Positions 49,814 through 57,354 of a DNA stretch of 62,606 bases are shown piece after piece. The translations under genes and the position numbers were made by a program. A model generated the notes under the pieces. The model was not told the DNA's origin and did not search any database. It saw nothing but the letters and a program-made list of their open reading frames with translations. Within the stretch, counting starts at the first letter, position 1. The number at the start of each line of letters is the position of its first letter. Source of the stretch: a virus; the IMG/VR virus record IMGVR_UViG_3300035703_000095, positions 1-62,606 of that record, one strand, 5' to 3'.

Positions 49814-50524
49814 ATGGCAGAACAAATGACCGAAGAACAACTCTTCCACCAAGAAAGATTCAATACTGGATCATCAAAAACAAATAATGAGGACTTTGAA
49901 AGAGACGGATATCTAGTAGTAAAGAGCCTTTGGAATCCTGATGCACTAATTCGTCCAGTTCCACAAGAACGAGGACAAATTAATTATTGGGGCAAGAAAT
50001 TAGACCAATTCAGTTATTCTGAATTAGAACAACAGGTAGAAGGATCTCTTGCAGTATATTCTCACCCACAATACAGAGAAATTCATTCTGGTATTCGACT
50101 AAAACTTGAAAATATCATAGGGAGAAAATTATACAATACTTACTACTATGATAGATTCTATTTTAAGGGACAAGAACTTACTCGCCATGCAGATAGAGAT
50201 GCATGTGAAATTTCAGTAAGTGTCAACATCAGTACAAATTTAAAGGAATGTTGGCCTCTATGGATTAAAACTCCAGATACTTATAAAGACGATTCAAAAC
50301 TAGAAATTATCAAAAGAGGGGAGAATCGTTCAGTATGTCTTAATCCTGGCGATGGAATGGTATATAAAGGTTGCGAAAGACCTCATTGGAGAGATCCCCT
50401 TCCATCAAGACACAAAGGATTTAGATTCTTTAGAAAAGACGACACTTATTATCACCAAGTATTTTTTCATTATGTTCTCGCAGATGGTGGGAGAGCACAT
50501 TGTGCAAATGACATGTCAAGATAA
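49814..50524 (+). CDS. Second 2OG-Fe(II) oxygenase-like protein
   Basis: The start at 49814 (MAEQMTEEQLF) has an AGGTGGAAG ribosome binding site; the longer reading from 49793 lies inside the previous gene. In the 236-residue protein, LTRHADRDACEISVSVNI gives His125 and Asp127, and YKGCERPHWRDPLP gives distal His191, the pattern of phage-type 2OG oxygenases. FERDGYLVVKSLW is a typical N-terminus for the family. It is not close in sequence to the neighbouring oxygenases. Confidence 0.8.
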   Translation: MAEQMTEEQLFHQERFNTGSSKTNNEDFERDGYLVVKSLWNPDALIRPVPQERGQINYWGKKLDQFSYSELEQQVEGSLAVYSHPQYREIHSGIRLKLENIIGRKLYNTYYYDRFYFKGQELTRHADRDACEISVSVNISTNLKECWPLWIKTPDTYKDDSKLEIIKRGENRSVCLNPGDGMVYKGCERPHWRDPLPSRHKGFRFFRKDDTYYHQVFFHYVLADGGRAHCANDMSR

Positions 50525-50529
50525 ATTTG

Positions 50530-50536
50530 ATAAATA
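50530..50536 (+). promoter_or_regulatory. Late promoter
   Basis: GATAAATAC contains ATAAATA at 50530-50536, 24 bases before the ATG at 50560. Confidence 0.6.
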
Positions 50537-50559
50537 CTAAAAAAAGATAGCACGAGATA

Positions 50560-51183
50560 ATGTCTCAAACGAAAGCCCAATTAGTAGCTCCTGTAGGAAT
50601 ATTAACGGTCACTGGTATCAGTGCCAGTGGTATCGTAACAGCATCTAGTTATAGGGGTGACGGATCTCAACTTACTGGTATTGTTGCAGGTGCTACATTA
50701 ACGGGTTCTGGAAATACTGAGCGTCTGGTTTTAACAAGTCAGACCTCAGGTACAATGACATCTGCAGCAACTACATCTAATCTGACTTATAATACATCAT
50801 TAAATACATTTGATCTGAACGGCACGACATTAGATAAATCTGTATTAAGAAATTACACTGAAGGAGTTTCTGCACTAGGTAATACTGGCACTGCAGCAAC
50901 GATTAACCTGGCAAACGGAAACGTATTTACTGCAACTCTAACAGGAAACTGTACGTTTACATTTACAACAGGAGTAACTTCTGGAGCAGCATCATTTACT
51001 CTTATTCTGGCAAATGATGGTACTGCAGGAAGATCTATTATTTGGCCACCAGCAGTAAAATGGCCAAATAACTCAACTCCAGTAAGAACAACCACGGCAA
51101 ATGCTACTGATATCTGGTCATTCTTTACGCCAGATAATGGTACAACCTGGTACGGTAATATCGCACTATATAACTTTACATAA
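50560..51183 (+). CDS. Short tail fibre protein with the shared tip
   Basis: The 207-residue fibre has a short N-terminal part with YRGDGSQLTGIVAG and a C-terminal 110-residue tip nearly the same as the fibre at 45806 (GNCTFTFTTGVTSGAASFTL, WPPAVKWPNNSTPVR, FFTPDNGTTWYGNI). It is close to a minimal version of the fibre: attachment motif plus tip. Confidence 0.75.
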   Translation: MSQTKAQLVAPVGILTVTGISASGIVTASSYRGDGSQLTGIVAGATLTGSGNTERLVLTSQTSGTMTSAATTSNLTYNTSLNTFDLNGTTLDKSVLRNYTEGVSALGNTGTAATINLANGNVFTATLTGNCTFTFTTGVTSGAASFTLILANDGTAGRSIIWPPAVKWPNNSTPVRTTTANATDIWSFFTPDNGTTWYGNIALYNFT

Positions 51184-51195
51184 TAACTTAATTTT

Positions 51196-51792
51196 ATGAC
51201 ACCAAAATATATTGATTTTATTGGATTATATGATAATGTTTATCCCGATGGATTTTGTAATCATATGATTGAAGAGTTTGAAAGACTCTTATCTTCAGGA
51301 TCATGTTATAATCGACAAGATACAGAAAAAACTTTGAAGAAAACAAAGCAGGATGAGTTTTTCTTCTTAAATCTCAAAAACCATAACCCCTCTTCATTTA
51401 ATGGAGAATCTCCAATGAAGATTTTTTGGGAAGGTCTTCAAAGGTGTTACGATGAGTATAGTTCAGAATATGATGTTCTAAAAGAACTTCCAATTAGATG
51501 CACCACTGCAAAAATGCAAAAAACAAATCCAGGTGCTGGATATCATGTTTGGCATTGTGAGCAACATGAAGGTGATATGGCAAATCGTGCATTAACATAT
51601 AGTCTTTATTTAAATACTCTTGACAAGGATTCTGCCGGAGAAACTGAATTTTTATATCAAAGATTGAGAATCCCACCCAAAGAAAATTCGATGATAATCT
51701 GGCCTGCTGCATATACTCATACACATCGGGGAAATGTTGTTCATGGTGATAGGGCAAAGTACATTATAACTGGTTGGTTCTATCTTGATTGA
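51196..51792 (+). CDS. Third 2OG-Fe(II) oxygenase-like protein
   Basis: The 198-residue protein has YHVWHCEQHEGD (His120 and Glu122 as an H-x-E variant; His117 is near), then LTYSLYLNTLD, GETEFLYQRLRIPPKENSM and WPAAYTHTHRGNVV with candidate distal His175 or His177, and IITGWFYLD at the end. This strand order is typical of prolyl-4-hydroxylase-like 2OG enzymes. It sits immediately before the second collagen-like fibre gene. Confidence 0.82.
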   Translation: MTPKYIDFIGLYDNVYPDGFCNHMIEEFERLLSSGSCYNRQDTEKTLKKTKQDEFFFLNLKNHNPSSFNGESPMKIFWEGLQRCYDEYSSEYDVLKELPIRCTTAKMQKTNPGAGYHVWHCEQHEGDMANRALTYSLYLNTLDKDSAGETEFLYQRLRIPPKENSMIIWPAAYTHTHRGNVVHGDRAKYIITGWFYLD

Positions 51793-51798
51793 TAAATA
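51792..51798 (+). promoter_or_regulatory. Late promoter
   Basis: GATAAATATT contains ATAAATA at 51792-51798, 25 bases before the ATG at 51823. Confidence 0.6.
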
Positions 51799-51822
51799 TT
51801 TTTTAAGATAGTGTAGGAAAAG

Positions 51823-53238
51823 ATGCCTTTAGGAGCCAGCGGAAAGAACAGATCACCTGGATACATGATTCCTGCGGAGACTGTGACTTTTAATGCACCA
51901 GGAACTTTTATTGCTCCAAATAGATTACGTTCTATTTCTGTCACAGGAAAAGGTGGAGATGGAACACCAGGAACACCAGGAACTGCAGGAGTTGGTGGTT
52001 TAGGTGGAACAAGAGGGTTTGGTGGTGCTGCAGGAAACCCAGGAAGTCCAGGAAATAATGGAGCTGGCGGTGCTGCAGGAAACCCAGGAGGTCAAGGTAA
52101 TCCCGGATTTCCGGGATTTGCTGGTGCTTTTGGTGGCGGAGGCGGTGGCGGAGGAGGCGGGGCCCAAGATGACGCAGGCCGTGCATACTTTCCTGCTCCA
52201 GGGTATCCGGGAAATAGTGGCCAGGCAGGACAACCTTCAACTTTTGGAGGAAGTCCTGGTGGTTATGGTGTTGGAGGCCTTCAATGGGCAGGTGCATATG
52301 GTTCATCTGGAGTTGCTGGAGGTGTCGGCGCAACAGGTATTAATGGCACTCCAGGAAATACAGGAAATAATGGCACAGGTGAAGGTGCAGGAGGTTCTGG
52401 TAGTTCAGGATCTCCAGGATTTGGAGCTGGTACAGGAACACCAGGAAATCCAGGACAAGCAGGATCACCCGGATCACCAGGATCTGCAGGATCTACGGGA
52501 GCAAGTTCTTCAGTATTTGGATTGTTTTTCCCAGGTGGTGCTGGCGGAGCTGCTGGAACTGGTAATCCTGGAGCCACGGGAGTTGCTGGAAATCCAGGTA
52601 GTCCAGGAAATAACGGAGTAGGAGGTAATGCAGGCAATCCAGGGAGTCCCGGTTCTGCAGGAACTGGTGGTGCTGGAGGTGCTGGTGGTGCTGGAAGTGC
52701 TGGTGGAAATGGTGGAGCAGGTGGTGCTGGTGGATTTTCATCTTTAGGTGGTGGAGGAGCAGGTGGTGGTGGCACCACTGGTAATCTACAACCAGGCAGT
52801 TCATATAATGGATTTGCAGGAAACCCAGGAGCTGCTGGTGGTTCTGGAGGAAGTGGTGGATCTGCAGGATCTGCTCAAGGTGGTTCTGGTGGTCAGAGTG
52901 GTGGGCCTGGTCCAGCAAGTCCCCTAGGGGGCGGTGGAGGAGGTGGCGGTGGTGGTGGTGGAGGCGTCGCTGCTGCCGGCGGTGCTGGTCAACCAGGACA
53001 ATTAGGAAATCCTGGATCTGCTGGAAGTCCTGGATTTGGTGCAACTTCAGGTACTTCTGGATCAGCAGGTTCTGATGGAACAGATGGATCTCAAGGAGCT
53101 CCAGGAAATGCAAATCCAGGAGGTGCAGGAAGCGCAGCAAATGCTTCAAATCTTGCATCAGTGATTACTGGTGGACAATCTTATCCCGTAACTGTTGCTC
53201 CCGGTGGATTTGTAACAATTTCCTGGACAACTCAATAA
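51823..53238 (+). CDS. Second collagen-like glycine-rich fibre protein
   Basis: The 471-residue paralogue of the protein at 46885 has the module VTFNAPGTFIAPNRLRSI, a long Gly-X-Y region (GTPGTPGTAG, GNPGSPGNNG, GSPGSPGSAG) with proline mostly in the Y position, polyglycine runs, and the same end (YPVTVAPGGFVTISWTTQ). It is followed by the same two accessory genes as the first copy. A collagen-like or polyglycine-II structure is likely. Confidence 0.72.
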   Translation: MPLGASGKNRSPGYMIPAETVTFNAPGTFIAPNRLRSISVTGKGGDGTPGTPGTAGVGGLGGTRGFGGAAGNPGSPGNNGAGGAAGNPGGQGNPGFPGFAGAFGGGGGGGGGGAQDDAGRAYFPAPGYPGNSGQAGQPSTFGGSPGGYGVGGLQWAGAYGSSGVAGGVGATGINGTPGNTGNNGTGEGAGGSGSSGSPGFGAGTGTPGNPGQAGSPGSPGSAGSTGASSSVFGLFFPGGAGGAAGTGNPGATGVAGNPGSPGNNGVGGNAGNPGSPGSAGTGGAGGAGGAGSAGGNGGAGGAGGFSSLGGGGAGGGGTTGNLQPGSSYNGFAGNPGAAGGSGGSGGSAGSAQGGSGGQSGGPGPASPLGGGGGGGGGGGGGVAAAGGAGQPGQLGNPGSAGSPGFGATSGTSGSAGSDGTDGSQGAPGNANPGGAGSAANASNLASVITGGQSYPVTVAPGGFVTISWTTQ

Positions 53239-53244
53239 TAAATA
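53238..53244 (+). promoter_or_regulatory. Late promoter
   Basis: AATAATAAATAATAA contains ATAAATA at 53238-53244, identical in context to the one at 48135, and 28 bases before the ATG at 53272. Confidence 0.6.
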
Positions 53245-53271
53245 ATAAGAAGATTTAAATTATTATTTGCA

Positions 53272-53751
53272 ATGGCAAAAAAAGAAGAATCTGAGATTCG
53301 TAAAAAAATTAATGAAATGTATGAAGAGAATGAGTATGCAAATCTTCAACAAAATAAGAATCGTGCTCGTTCAATCACTATAGGAACTGCCTTTGGTGGA
53401 GCAATTGAAGTTAATATGAGAGGTGATTATCATTCTTTATGGTGTATTTTGAGTCCTGTTGAAGCTATAGAAGTTCTTGAACAACTAGCAGCAGCTGCAG
53501 GTGTTCAAGTTGCGACGAAACCAAAGGATGACTACAGTGCATGGCGTGGTTGGGATGTTAATAATGTAAATTATCTTCATTGGAAAGGTGCTGCTCCCTG
53601 GCAAGTTGATCCAGAAAATAGACATGAAAACAAGGAGTTGGAAGCAGCAAAAGAACCAAAACAACTTCCACCGGGAAAAGAAGAGTCAGATTCAGAAAAG
53701 GAACCCCCTAAAAAAACAAGAAGATCAACTAGAAAAAGAGTAGAAGAATGA
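53272..53751 (+). CDS. Cassette accessory protein A (copy 2)
   Basis: The 159-residue paralogue of the protein at 48163 shares RKKINEMYEENEY, NRARSITIGTAFGGAIE, PVEAIEVLEQLAA and a WRGWD motif. The C-terminal 45 residues are Lys/Glu/Pro-rich and more diverged. The stop overlaps the next start by four bases. Confidence 0.7.
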   Translation: MAKKEESEIRKKINEMYEENEYANLQQNKNRARSITIGTAFGGAIEVNMRGDYHSLWCILSPVEAIEVLEQLAAAAGVQVATKPKDDYSAWRGWDVNNVNYLHWKGAAPWQVDPENRHENKELEAAKEPKQLPPGKEESDSEKEPPKKTRRSTRKRVEE

Positions 53752-54329
53752 CCAGAAAAAACTTTTATGTTTTAGTTGATAAAACTAATAAGACTGTTCT
53801 CAGTTATCCAGTGGAACTTCCAGAAAACTGGAATAACATTCATGGGTTAAATTCTTTTACTGATGAACAACTTTCTGATCTAGAGTGGGCTGGTCATTCT
53901 GATTTTGCTTGGATCAAATTCAACACCAGATTTCCAAGTGGTTATACGTTTGGAGATGGTTGGGTAACCTTTGCAAAAGAAATTGTAAAGGAAACTTATG
54001 CTAAATTGAGATGGAATGCGGAATCGAAAGGTATCTTATATAAAGACATAGAAATTAAGACAGACGATAGAACAAGAACAACAATTCTTCTAAAGAAACA
54101 ATTATTGAGTGAAGGTTCGACCGAAACTTTTAGTTGGAAATATAACGGTTCTATTATTAAATTTACTGCCGAAGATGTAGTTAATATTTCAAATGCAATC
54201 AATGAGTATGTACAAAATTGCTATGAAGTTGAAGCAGAACTCATTGAAAAATTAGATCTAGTGACAAGTATCTCTGAACTAAAGAGCTTTAATTTAAATA
54301 TCGAGTGGCCATCAAATGATTACAACTAG
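53748..54329 (+). CDS. Cassette accessory protein B (copy 2)
   Basis: The 193-residue paralogue of the protein at 48599 shares FYVLVDKTNKTVLSYPVELP and DLEWAGHSDFAWI, then helices. The late region LLSEGSTETFSWKYNGS matches SISSESFYWKF in copy 1. It is the last gene of the fibre locus before a terminator. Confidence 0.7.
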   Translation: MTRKNFYVLVDKTNKTVLSYPVELPENWNNIHGLNSFTDEQLSDLEWAGHSDFAWIKFNTRFPSGYTFGDGWVTFAKEIVKETYAKLRWNAESKGILYKDIEIKTDDRTRTTILLKKQLLSEGSTETFSWKYNGSIIKFTAEDVVNISNAINEYVQNCYEVEAELIEKLDLVTSISELKSFNLNIEWPSNDYN

Positions 54330-54355
54330 GGCCAATTTTTAAACTGTCCACCATG

Positions 54356-54380
54356 ACCCCCAGACGACCTCTGGGGGTTT
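54356..54380 (+). terminator. Rho-independent terminator at the end of the fibre locus
   Basis: A perfect 9-bp stem, ACCCCCAGA (54356-54364) with TCTGGGGGT (54370-54378), and a five-base loop, followed by a short run of T. Confidence 0.92.
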
Positions 54381-54386
54381 TATAGT
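54381..54386 (+). promoter_or_regulatory. -10 element directly after the terminator
   Basis: TATAGT begins at the end of the terminator T-run and ends 22 bases before the ATG at 54408, the same spacing as at 3081, 56824 and 62045. Confidence 0.55.
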
Positions 54387-54407
54387 AGCTAAAGAAACGC
54401 AAAACCA

Positions 54408-54512
54408 ATGAGGTACTCCTCCCTGGACAGATTGATTTTTGTCACATCCTTCCTGATTCTGATGAACTGGGGTGTTAGGATTTGTAACGTTGCAATGAAC
54501 GCGGTATTCTGA
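54408..54512 (+). CDS. Very small membrane peptide
   Basis: A 34-residue ORF (MRYSSLDRLIFVTSFLILMNW...) with one hydrophobic segment (about 9-20). The stop overlaps the next ATG (TGATG), and the start lies 22 bases from a -10 element, which supports translation. Function unknown. Confidence 0.6.
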   Translation: MRYSSLDRLIFVTSFLILMNWGVRICNVAMNAVF

Positions 54513-54967
54513 TGCTCACATTATACACCAGCGGCTATAATTATAGCAAGCATCGCTGTACTGATGCAGTGAATTGGTTTATTGAAAAATATCTTCCAAG
54601 ACACAAACTTGAGATCACTGTCAATCACCGTGGTCTTGCACGAGAGGGTGTCTATGGGTGGTGTACTGTAATGGATTGTAATTATCGACCCAGAGAGTTT
54701 GAGATCGAACTGCACAATCAAATGAATAATGATCTGTACCTACAGACCCTTTTTCACGAGCTGTGGCACGTTTATCAGCACGTTATGGGTAATCTGAAGG
54801 ATAAGCACGGTAAACGTCTCTGGAGGGGCATAGACCACACGGAGACGGACTATTCTGATCAACCATGGGAAGTTGAAGCAAGACAGATGGAAGAACAACT
54901 CTATAACGAATATCTGGGAATCAATGATTTCATCTACAGTTTCCCTAATCGCTTGACACAACGATGA
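54512..54967 (+). CDS. SprT-like zinc metallopeptidase
   Basis: The 151-residue protein has the HExxH motif in LFHELWHVYQHVMG near residue 77, with a downstream acidic helix (PWEVEARQMEEQL) that can give the third ligand (Glu). Size and layout fit the SprT-like family, which cleaves DNA-bound proteins in eukaryotes and is of unknown role in phages. It is translationally coupled to the membrane peptide. The next gene's promoter overlaps its end. Confidence 0.8.
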   Translation: MLTLYTSGYNYSKHRCTDAVNWFIEKYLPRHKLEITVNHRGLAREGVYGWCTVMDCNYRPREFEIELHNQMNNDLYLQTLFHELWHVYQHVMGNLKDKHGKRLWRGIDHTETDYSDQPWEVEARQMEEQLYNEYLGINDFIYSFPNRLTQR

Positions 54968-54981
54968 AATCTCTATACAAT
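54953..54981 (+). promoter_or_regulatory. Sigma70-type promoter
   Basis: TTGACA (54953-54958) and TACAAT (54976-54981) with 17-base spacing, overlapping the end of the SprT-like gene and 35 bases before the ATG at 55016. Confidence 0.75.
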
Positions 54982-55015
54982 TACCTTTGTCGAGGTTCAA
55001 GAAAATATAGGCTCA

Positions 55016-55495
55016 ATGAAAACAGTAGAGAGACCAAGATACAAAGATAATAGAGTTTTTCAGGTAAGAAAGTTATCTTTTGAGCCTTACAGATATTCAG
55101 AGAATATGTTGAGTCTGGTGATGGGATTGATTCGCAAGAATCTCACACCAGATCTTTTAACACCTAAGTATCGAGAGGAAAATGTAACAAATCCAATGTT
55201 TGGACATTGTTATCATTCCTCGCAAGCATTATTTTATCTTATGAATACCGACTTGCTTGTTCCAATGTGTGGTAAAGATTATCGCAATGATTATCACTGG
55301 TGGTTGCAAGATGAAGAAAAAATCTATGACATAACTGCAGAGCAATATTATAGCGTAGGAAAACTACCTCCATATCATAATGGTAAACCAACAAAATGGT
55401 ATGGATGGAAACAAAGACCACATCAAAGATCTCTGGATCTTATCGTCAGAGTCTTAGGAGAGGATAAAGTCAAAGACGAGACCTTGACTTTTTGA
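55016..55495 (+). CDS. Conserved phage protein with possible Cys-His-Asp site
   Basis: The 159-residue protein has MFGHCYHSSQALFYLM at about 61-76, then YHWWLQDEEKIYDITAEQYY at about 93-112. A Cys starting a helix, a His before a strand and an Asp after it is the order of a papain/transglutaminase-like triad. That is an inference from spacing only. It has its own sigma70 promoter and may be an early protein. Confidence 0.62.
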   Translation: MKTVERPRYKDNRVFQVRKLSFEPYRYSENMLSLVMGLIRKNLTPDLLTPKYREENVTNPMFGHCYHSSQALFYLMNTDLLVPMCGKDYRNDYHWWLQDEEKIYDITAEQYYSVGKLPPYHNGKPTKWYGWKQRPHQRSLDLIVRVLGEDKVKDETLTF

Positions 55496-55523
55496 ACTGG
55501 GCCCCTTAAAGTGTCCTAGTAAT

Positions 55524-55557
55524 GTGAGGGACAAGAGGTTACGACCACTTCTCTCAC
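55524..55557 (+). other. Hairpin with a TACG tetraloop
   Basis: GTGAG (55524-55528) pairs with CTCAC (55553-55557), and AAGAGGT (55533-55539) pairs with ACCACTT (55544-55550) with one mismatch around TACG. It lies in the 114-base gap between two genes, just upstream of a TTGACA element. No T-run follows; it may be a leader or trailer RNA structure. Confidence 0.5.
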
Positions 55558-55565
55558 TGCCACAC

Positions 55566-55594
55566 TTGACAACGGTTCTCCGATTTGTTAATGT
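55566..55594 (+). promoter_or_regulatory. Possible sigma70 promoter
   Basis: TTGACA (55566-55571) is perfect, but the -10 at 17-base spacing is TAATGT (55589-55594), which matches poorly. The ATG at 55610 follows 16 bases later. Confidence 0.5.
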
Positions 55595-55609
55595 GGCTTC
55601 TGTAAACCG

Positions 55610-56779
55610 ATGAGTCAAATGCCCTTGGCAAATAAGCACTCATCATATATGCCCCTGGCAAACACAAACATCATGACTAACACATCTAAAATGGTCTTCA
55701 ACACTCAAGTTGATTTGGCCGAATATGAAGAAAAATGGAATCCTGCTGATCCTGCGGTACAAGCATACGTTAAGGATAAGTTTGGTGCAAGTCTTATCAA
55801 ATTCCTTTGGCTTGATCTGAGCACCAAAAACGAAGATGCTGATGAATTTACTAATGTCGGTGTCCGTGATGAACAAAACACAGGAACTGCAGTAAATGAC
55901 ATGGAAAATTCCATCCGAGTTGATGGATGGTTGAAGGATAAATTCCCTGGCATTGTATTTTCCGACCAAAAACTTAAGGATGCTCGTACTCGTGCTCTGG
56001 CACTGATGCGACTGGGTGTTCGATACATGCCCGTTGCTCTCTGTAGTCCTCTGGTTGAGGGTCTTCGCGGTGAACTGAACACTGGTCTGCTTGGAAACTA
56101 TCACACCGTTCAACGCCGTGTGGTTCAAGATGACTTTACCATCGCTGGATGTAAGGCAATTTCTGAAGGTGTTCTCAACCGCAACAAGGCTGACATCGAG
56201 CGTTGGTTGTATGAAGAACTGAACATCGAGAAGATTTATCCTGCCAATGCTGGTGGGGCAATCACGAAAATCATCAACGCTATCTATCTGCGATCTGAAG
56301 GTGACTCTGCCAAGATCGTTCGCAAGAAAGATCGTGAGCAATGGCTTGATTGGCTCGAGACTTCTCCTGATATGAAGGATGCTGCAGGCAATCGCATTGA
56401 TCCCCGTATTCAACTGGACTCTGATCCTGCTTTTGTCTTCTACAAACCTGGCATGACGAACACTGCTCGTCTGATTCGTAACATTCTTGAGAATGGTGCT
56501 GCTGGCCGTCACACTTACGTTGCTTTCTATGATGATACTCAACGTAGTCGTGAAACTCTGAAGCAAGAGTTTATTGATATGCGGTCTGCAGTTGAGTCTG
56601 CTCATGCAAACATCTTTAACTATGCTCAAAAGTCCCTGAATGTTAAGGGTATGAATATCTCTGAGATGGAAAATACGGTTCAGTTCACTATTCTGGGTGC
56701 TGTTCCTCTGATGATGGATGGAAACGGTCACGAGAAAGCATATGCTGCTCACCGCCTGATTGAACTGGACAAGTTCTGA
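55610..56779 (+). CDS. Conserved cyanophage protein of unknown function
   Basis: A 389-residue soluble protein with no motif I can name. Segments such as VDGWLKDKFPGIVFSD and NTARLIRNILENGAAG look conserved. The leader contains MPLAN twice (residues 4-8 and 14-18), from a repeated ATGCCCYTGGCAAA, and in-frame ATGs at 55673 and 55691 are alternative starts. A terminator follows 9 bases after the stop. Codon choice (more GC-ending) resembles well-expressed genes such as gp32. Confidence 0.72.
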   Translation: MSQMPLANKHSSYMPLANTNIMTNTSKMVFNTQVDLAEYEEKWNPADPAVQAYVKDKFGASLIKFLWLDLSTKNEDADEFTNVGVRDEQNTGTAVNDMENSIRVDGWLKDKFPGIVFSDQKLKDARTRALALMRLGVRYMPVALCSPLVEGLRGELNTGLLGNYHTVQRRVVQDDFTIAGCKAISEGVLNRNKADIERWLYEELNIEKIYPANAGGAITKIINAIYLRSEGDSAKIVRKKDREQWLDWLETSPDMKDAAGNRIDPRIQLDSDPAFVFYKPGMTNTARLIRNILENGAAGRHTYVAFYDDTQRSRETLKQEFIDMRSAVESAHANIFNYAQKSLNVKGMNISEMENTVQFTILGAVPLMMDGNGHEKAYAAHRLIELDKF

Positions 56780-56788
56780 ATCTGTCAC

Positions 56789-56816
56789 AAGGGGTCATCT
56801 CTGACCCCTTTCCTTT
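56789..56816 (+). terminator. Rho-independent terminator
   Basis: A perfect 9-bp stem, AAGGGGTCA (56789-56797) with TGACCCCTT (56802-56810), and a TCTC loop, followed by TCCTTT. Confidence 0.85.
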
Positions 56817-56818
56817 GC

Positions 56819-56824
56819 TATAAT
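56819..56824 (+). promoter_or_regulatory. Extended -10 promoter directly after the terminator
   Basis: TGCTATAAT (56816-56824) is an extended -10 with perfect TATAAT. It ends 22 bases before the ATG at 56846. Confidence 0.7.
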
Positions 56825-56845
56825 ACTTAAAGTTCAATGCTTAAG

Positions 56846-57046
56846 ATGAAAACCAAACGTAAGTTCGTTAATGTTCAACCAAAAAGTTCTAAAGCAAAGA
56901 ATCGTTTTGTGAATATTATGGAATCCTTTCATGCAATGGAGGTTGAACAAGAAACTTCTGATATGTTCTTTCTAGTTTCTATCAACCGAATGTACTGCAC
57001 TTGGGTTCCTAAAACAGGAAATGAACACTGGGAGATTGTTAAATGA
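56846..57046 (+). CDS. Small basic phage protein
   Basis: The start at 56846 (MKTKRKFVNVQ) is chosen over 56837 because the -10 to ATG distance of 22 bases matches three other promoters here and leaves a normal leader. The 66-residue product has a very basic N-terminus, then a compact C-terminal part (MFFLVSINRMYCTWVPKTG). It overlaps the next start by four bases. Confidence 0.65.
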   Translation: MKTKRKFVNVQPKSSKAKNRFVNIMESFHAMEVEQETSDMFFLVSINRMYCTWVPKTGNEHWEIVK

Positions 57047-57354
57047 TTGGATTGATTGCTGGTCTGACATGTGGAGTTGCCACATTCTATGGTGTTGGTG
57101 ATGGGTTTCATGGACAACGTACTGCTAACGGAGAACGATTCGATGCTTATCGTTGGACTGCTGCTCACCCTTACCTAAAGATGGGTAGTAGAATCAGGGT
57201 CACGAATCAAGATAACGGCAAGCAGGTTATTGTCCGTGTTAATGATCGAGGCCCCTATTCACATGCAGATCTAGATCTTTCTTATTCTGCTTTTTCACAT
57301 ATTGAATCTGCCCGCAAGGGTAATGCTACTGTTTGTTGGAGGGTAATTGGATGA
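57043..57354 (+). CDS. RlpA-like double-psi beta-barrel protein
   Basis: The 103-residue protein has the RlpA/DPBB pattern: GVATFYGVGDGFHGQRTANGE split over the first strand pair, FDAYRWTAAHPYLKMGSRIRV, and VIVRVNDRGPYSHADLDLS at the end. RlpA proteins act on naked glycan strands or bind peptidoglycan. The first 12 residues are hydrophobic and may target export. It is coupled to a gene with a clear signal peptide, suggesting a periplasmic module. Confidence 0.82.
   Translation: MIGLIAGLTCGVATFYGVGDGFHGQRTANGERFDAYRWTAAHPYLKMGSRIRVTNQDNGKQVIVRVNDRGPYSHADLDLSYSAFSHIESARKGNATVCWRVIG

Noticed and set aside
51941-53158. Similar long open frames across the second collagen-like gene
   Set aside because: Same cause: biased Gly/Pro codons keep other frames open. 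No ribosome binding site, promoter or domain supports them.
55643-56788. A 381-codon open frame on the minus strand opposite the 389-residue gene
   Set aside because: The + strand frame has a plausible promoter, a terminator right after its stop and a soluble, well-behaved composition. The minus-strand protein has no recognisable motif, and its start lies in a terminator-like region. Most likely a shadow frame.
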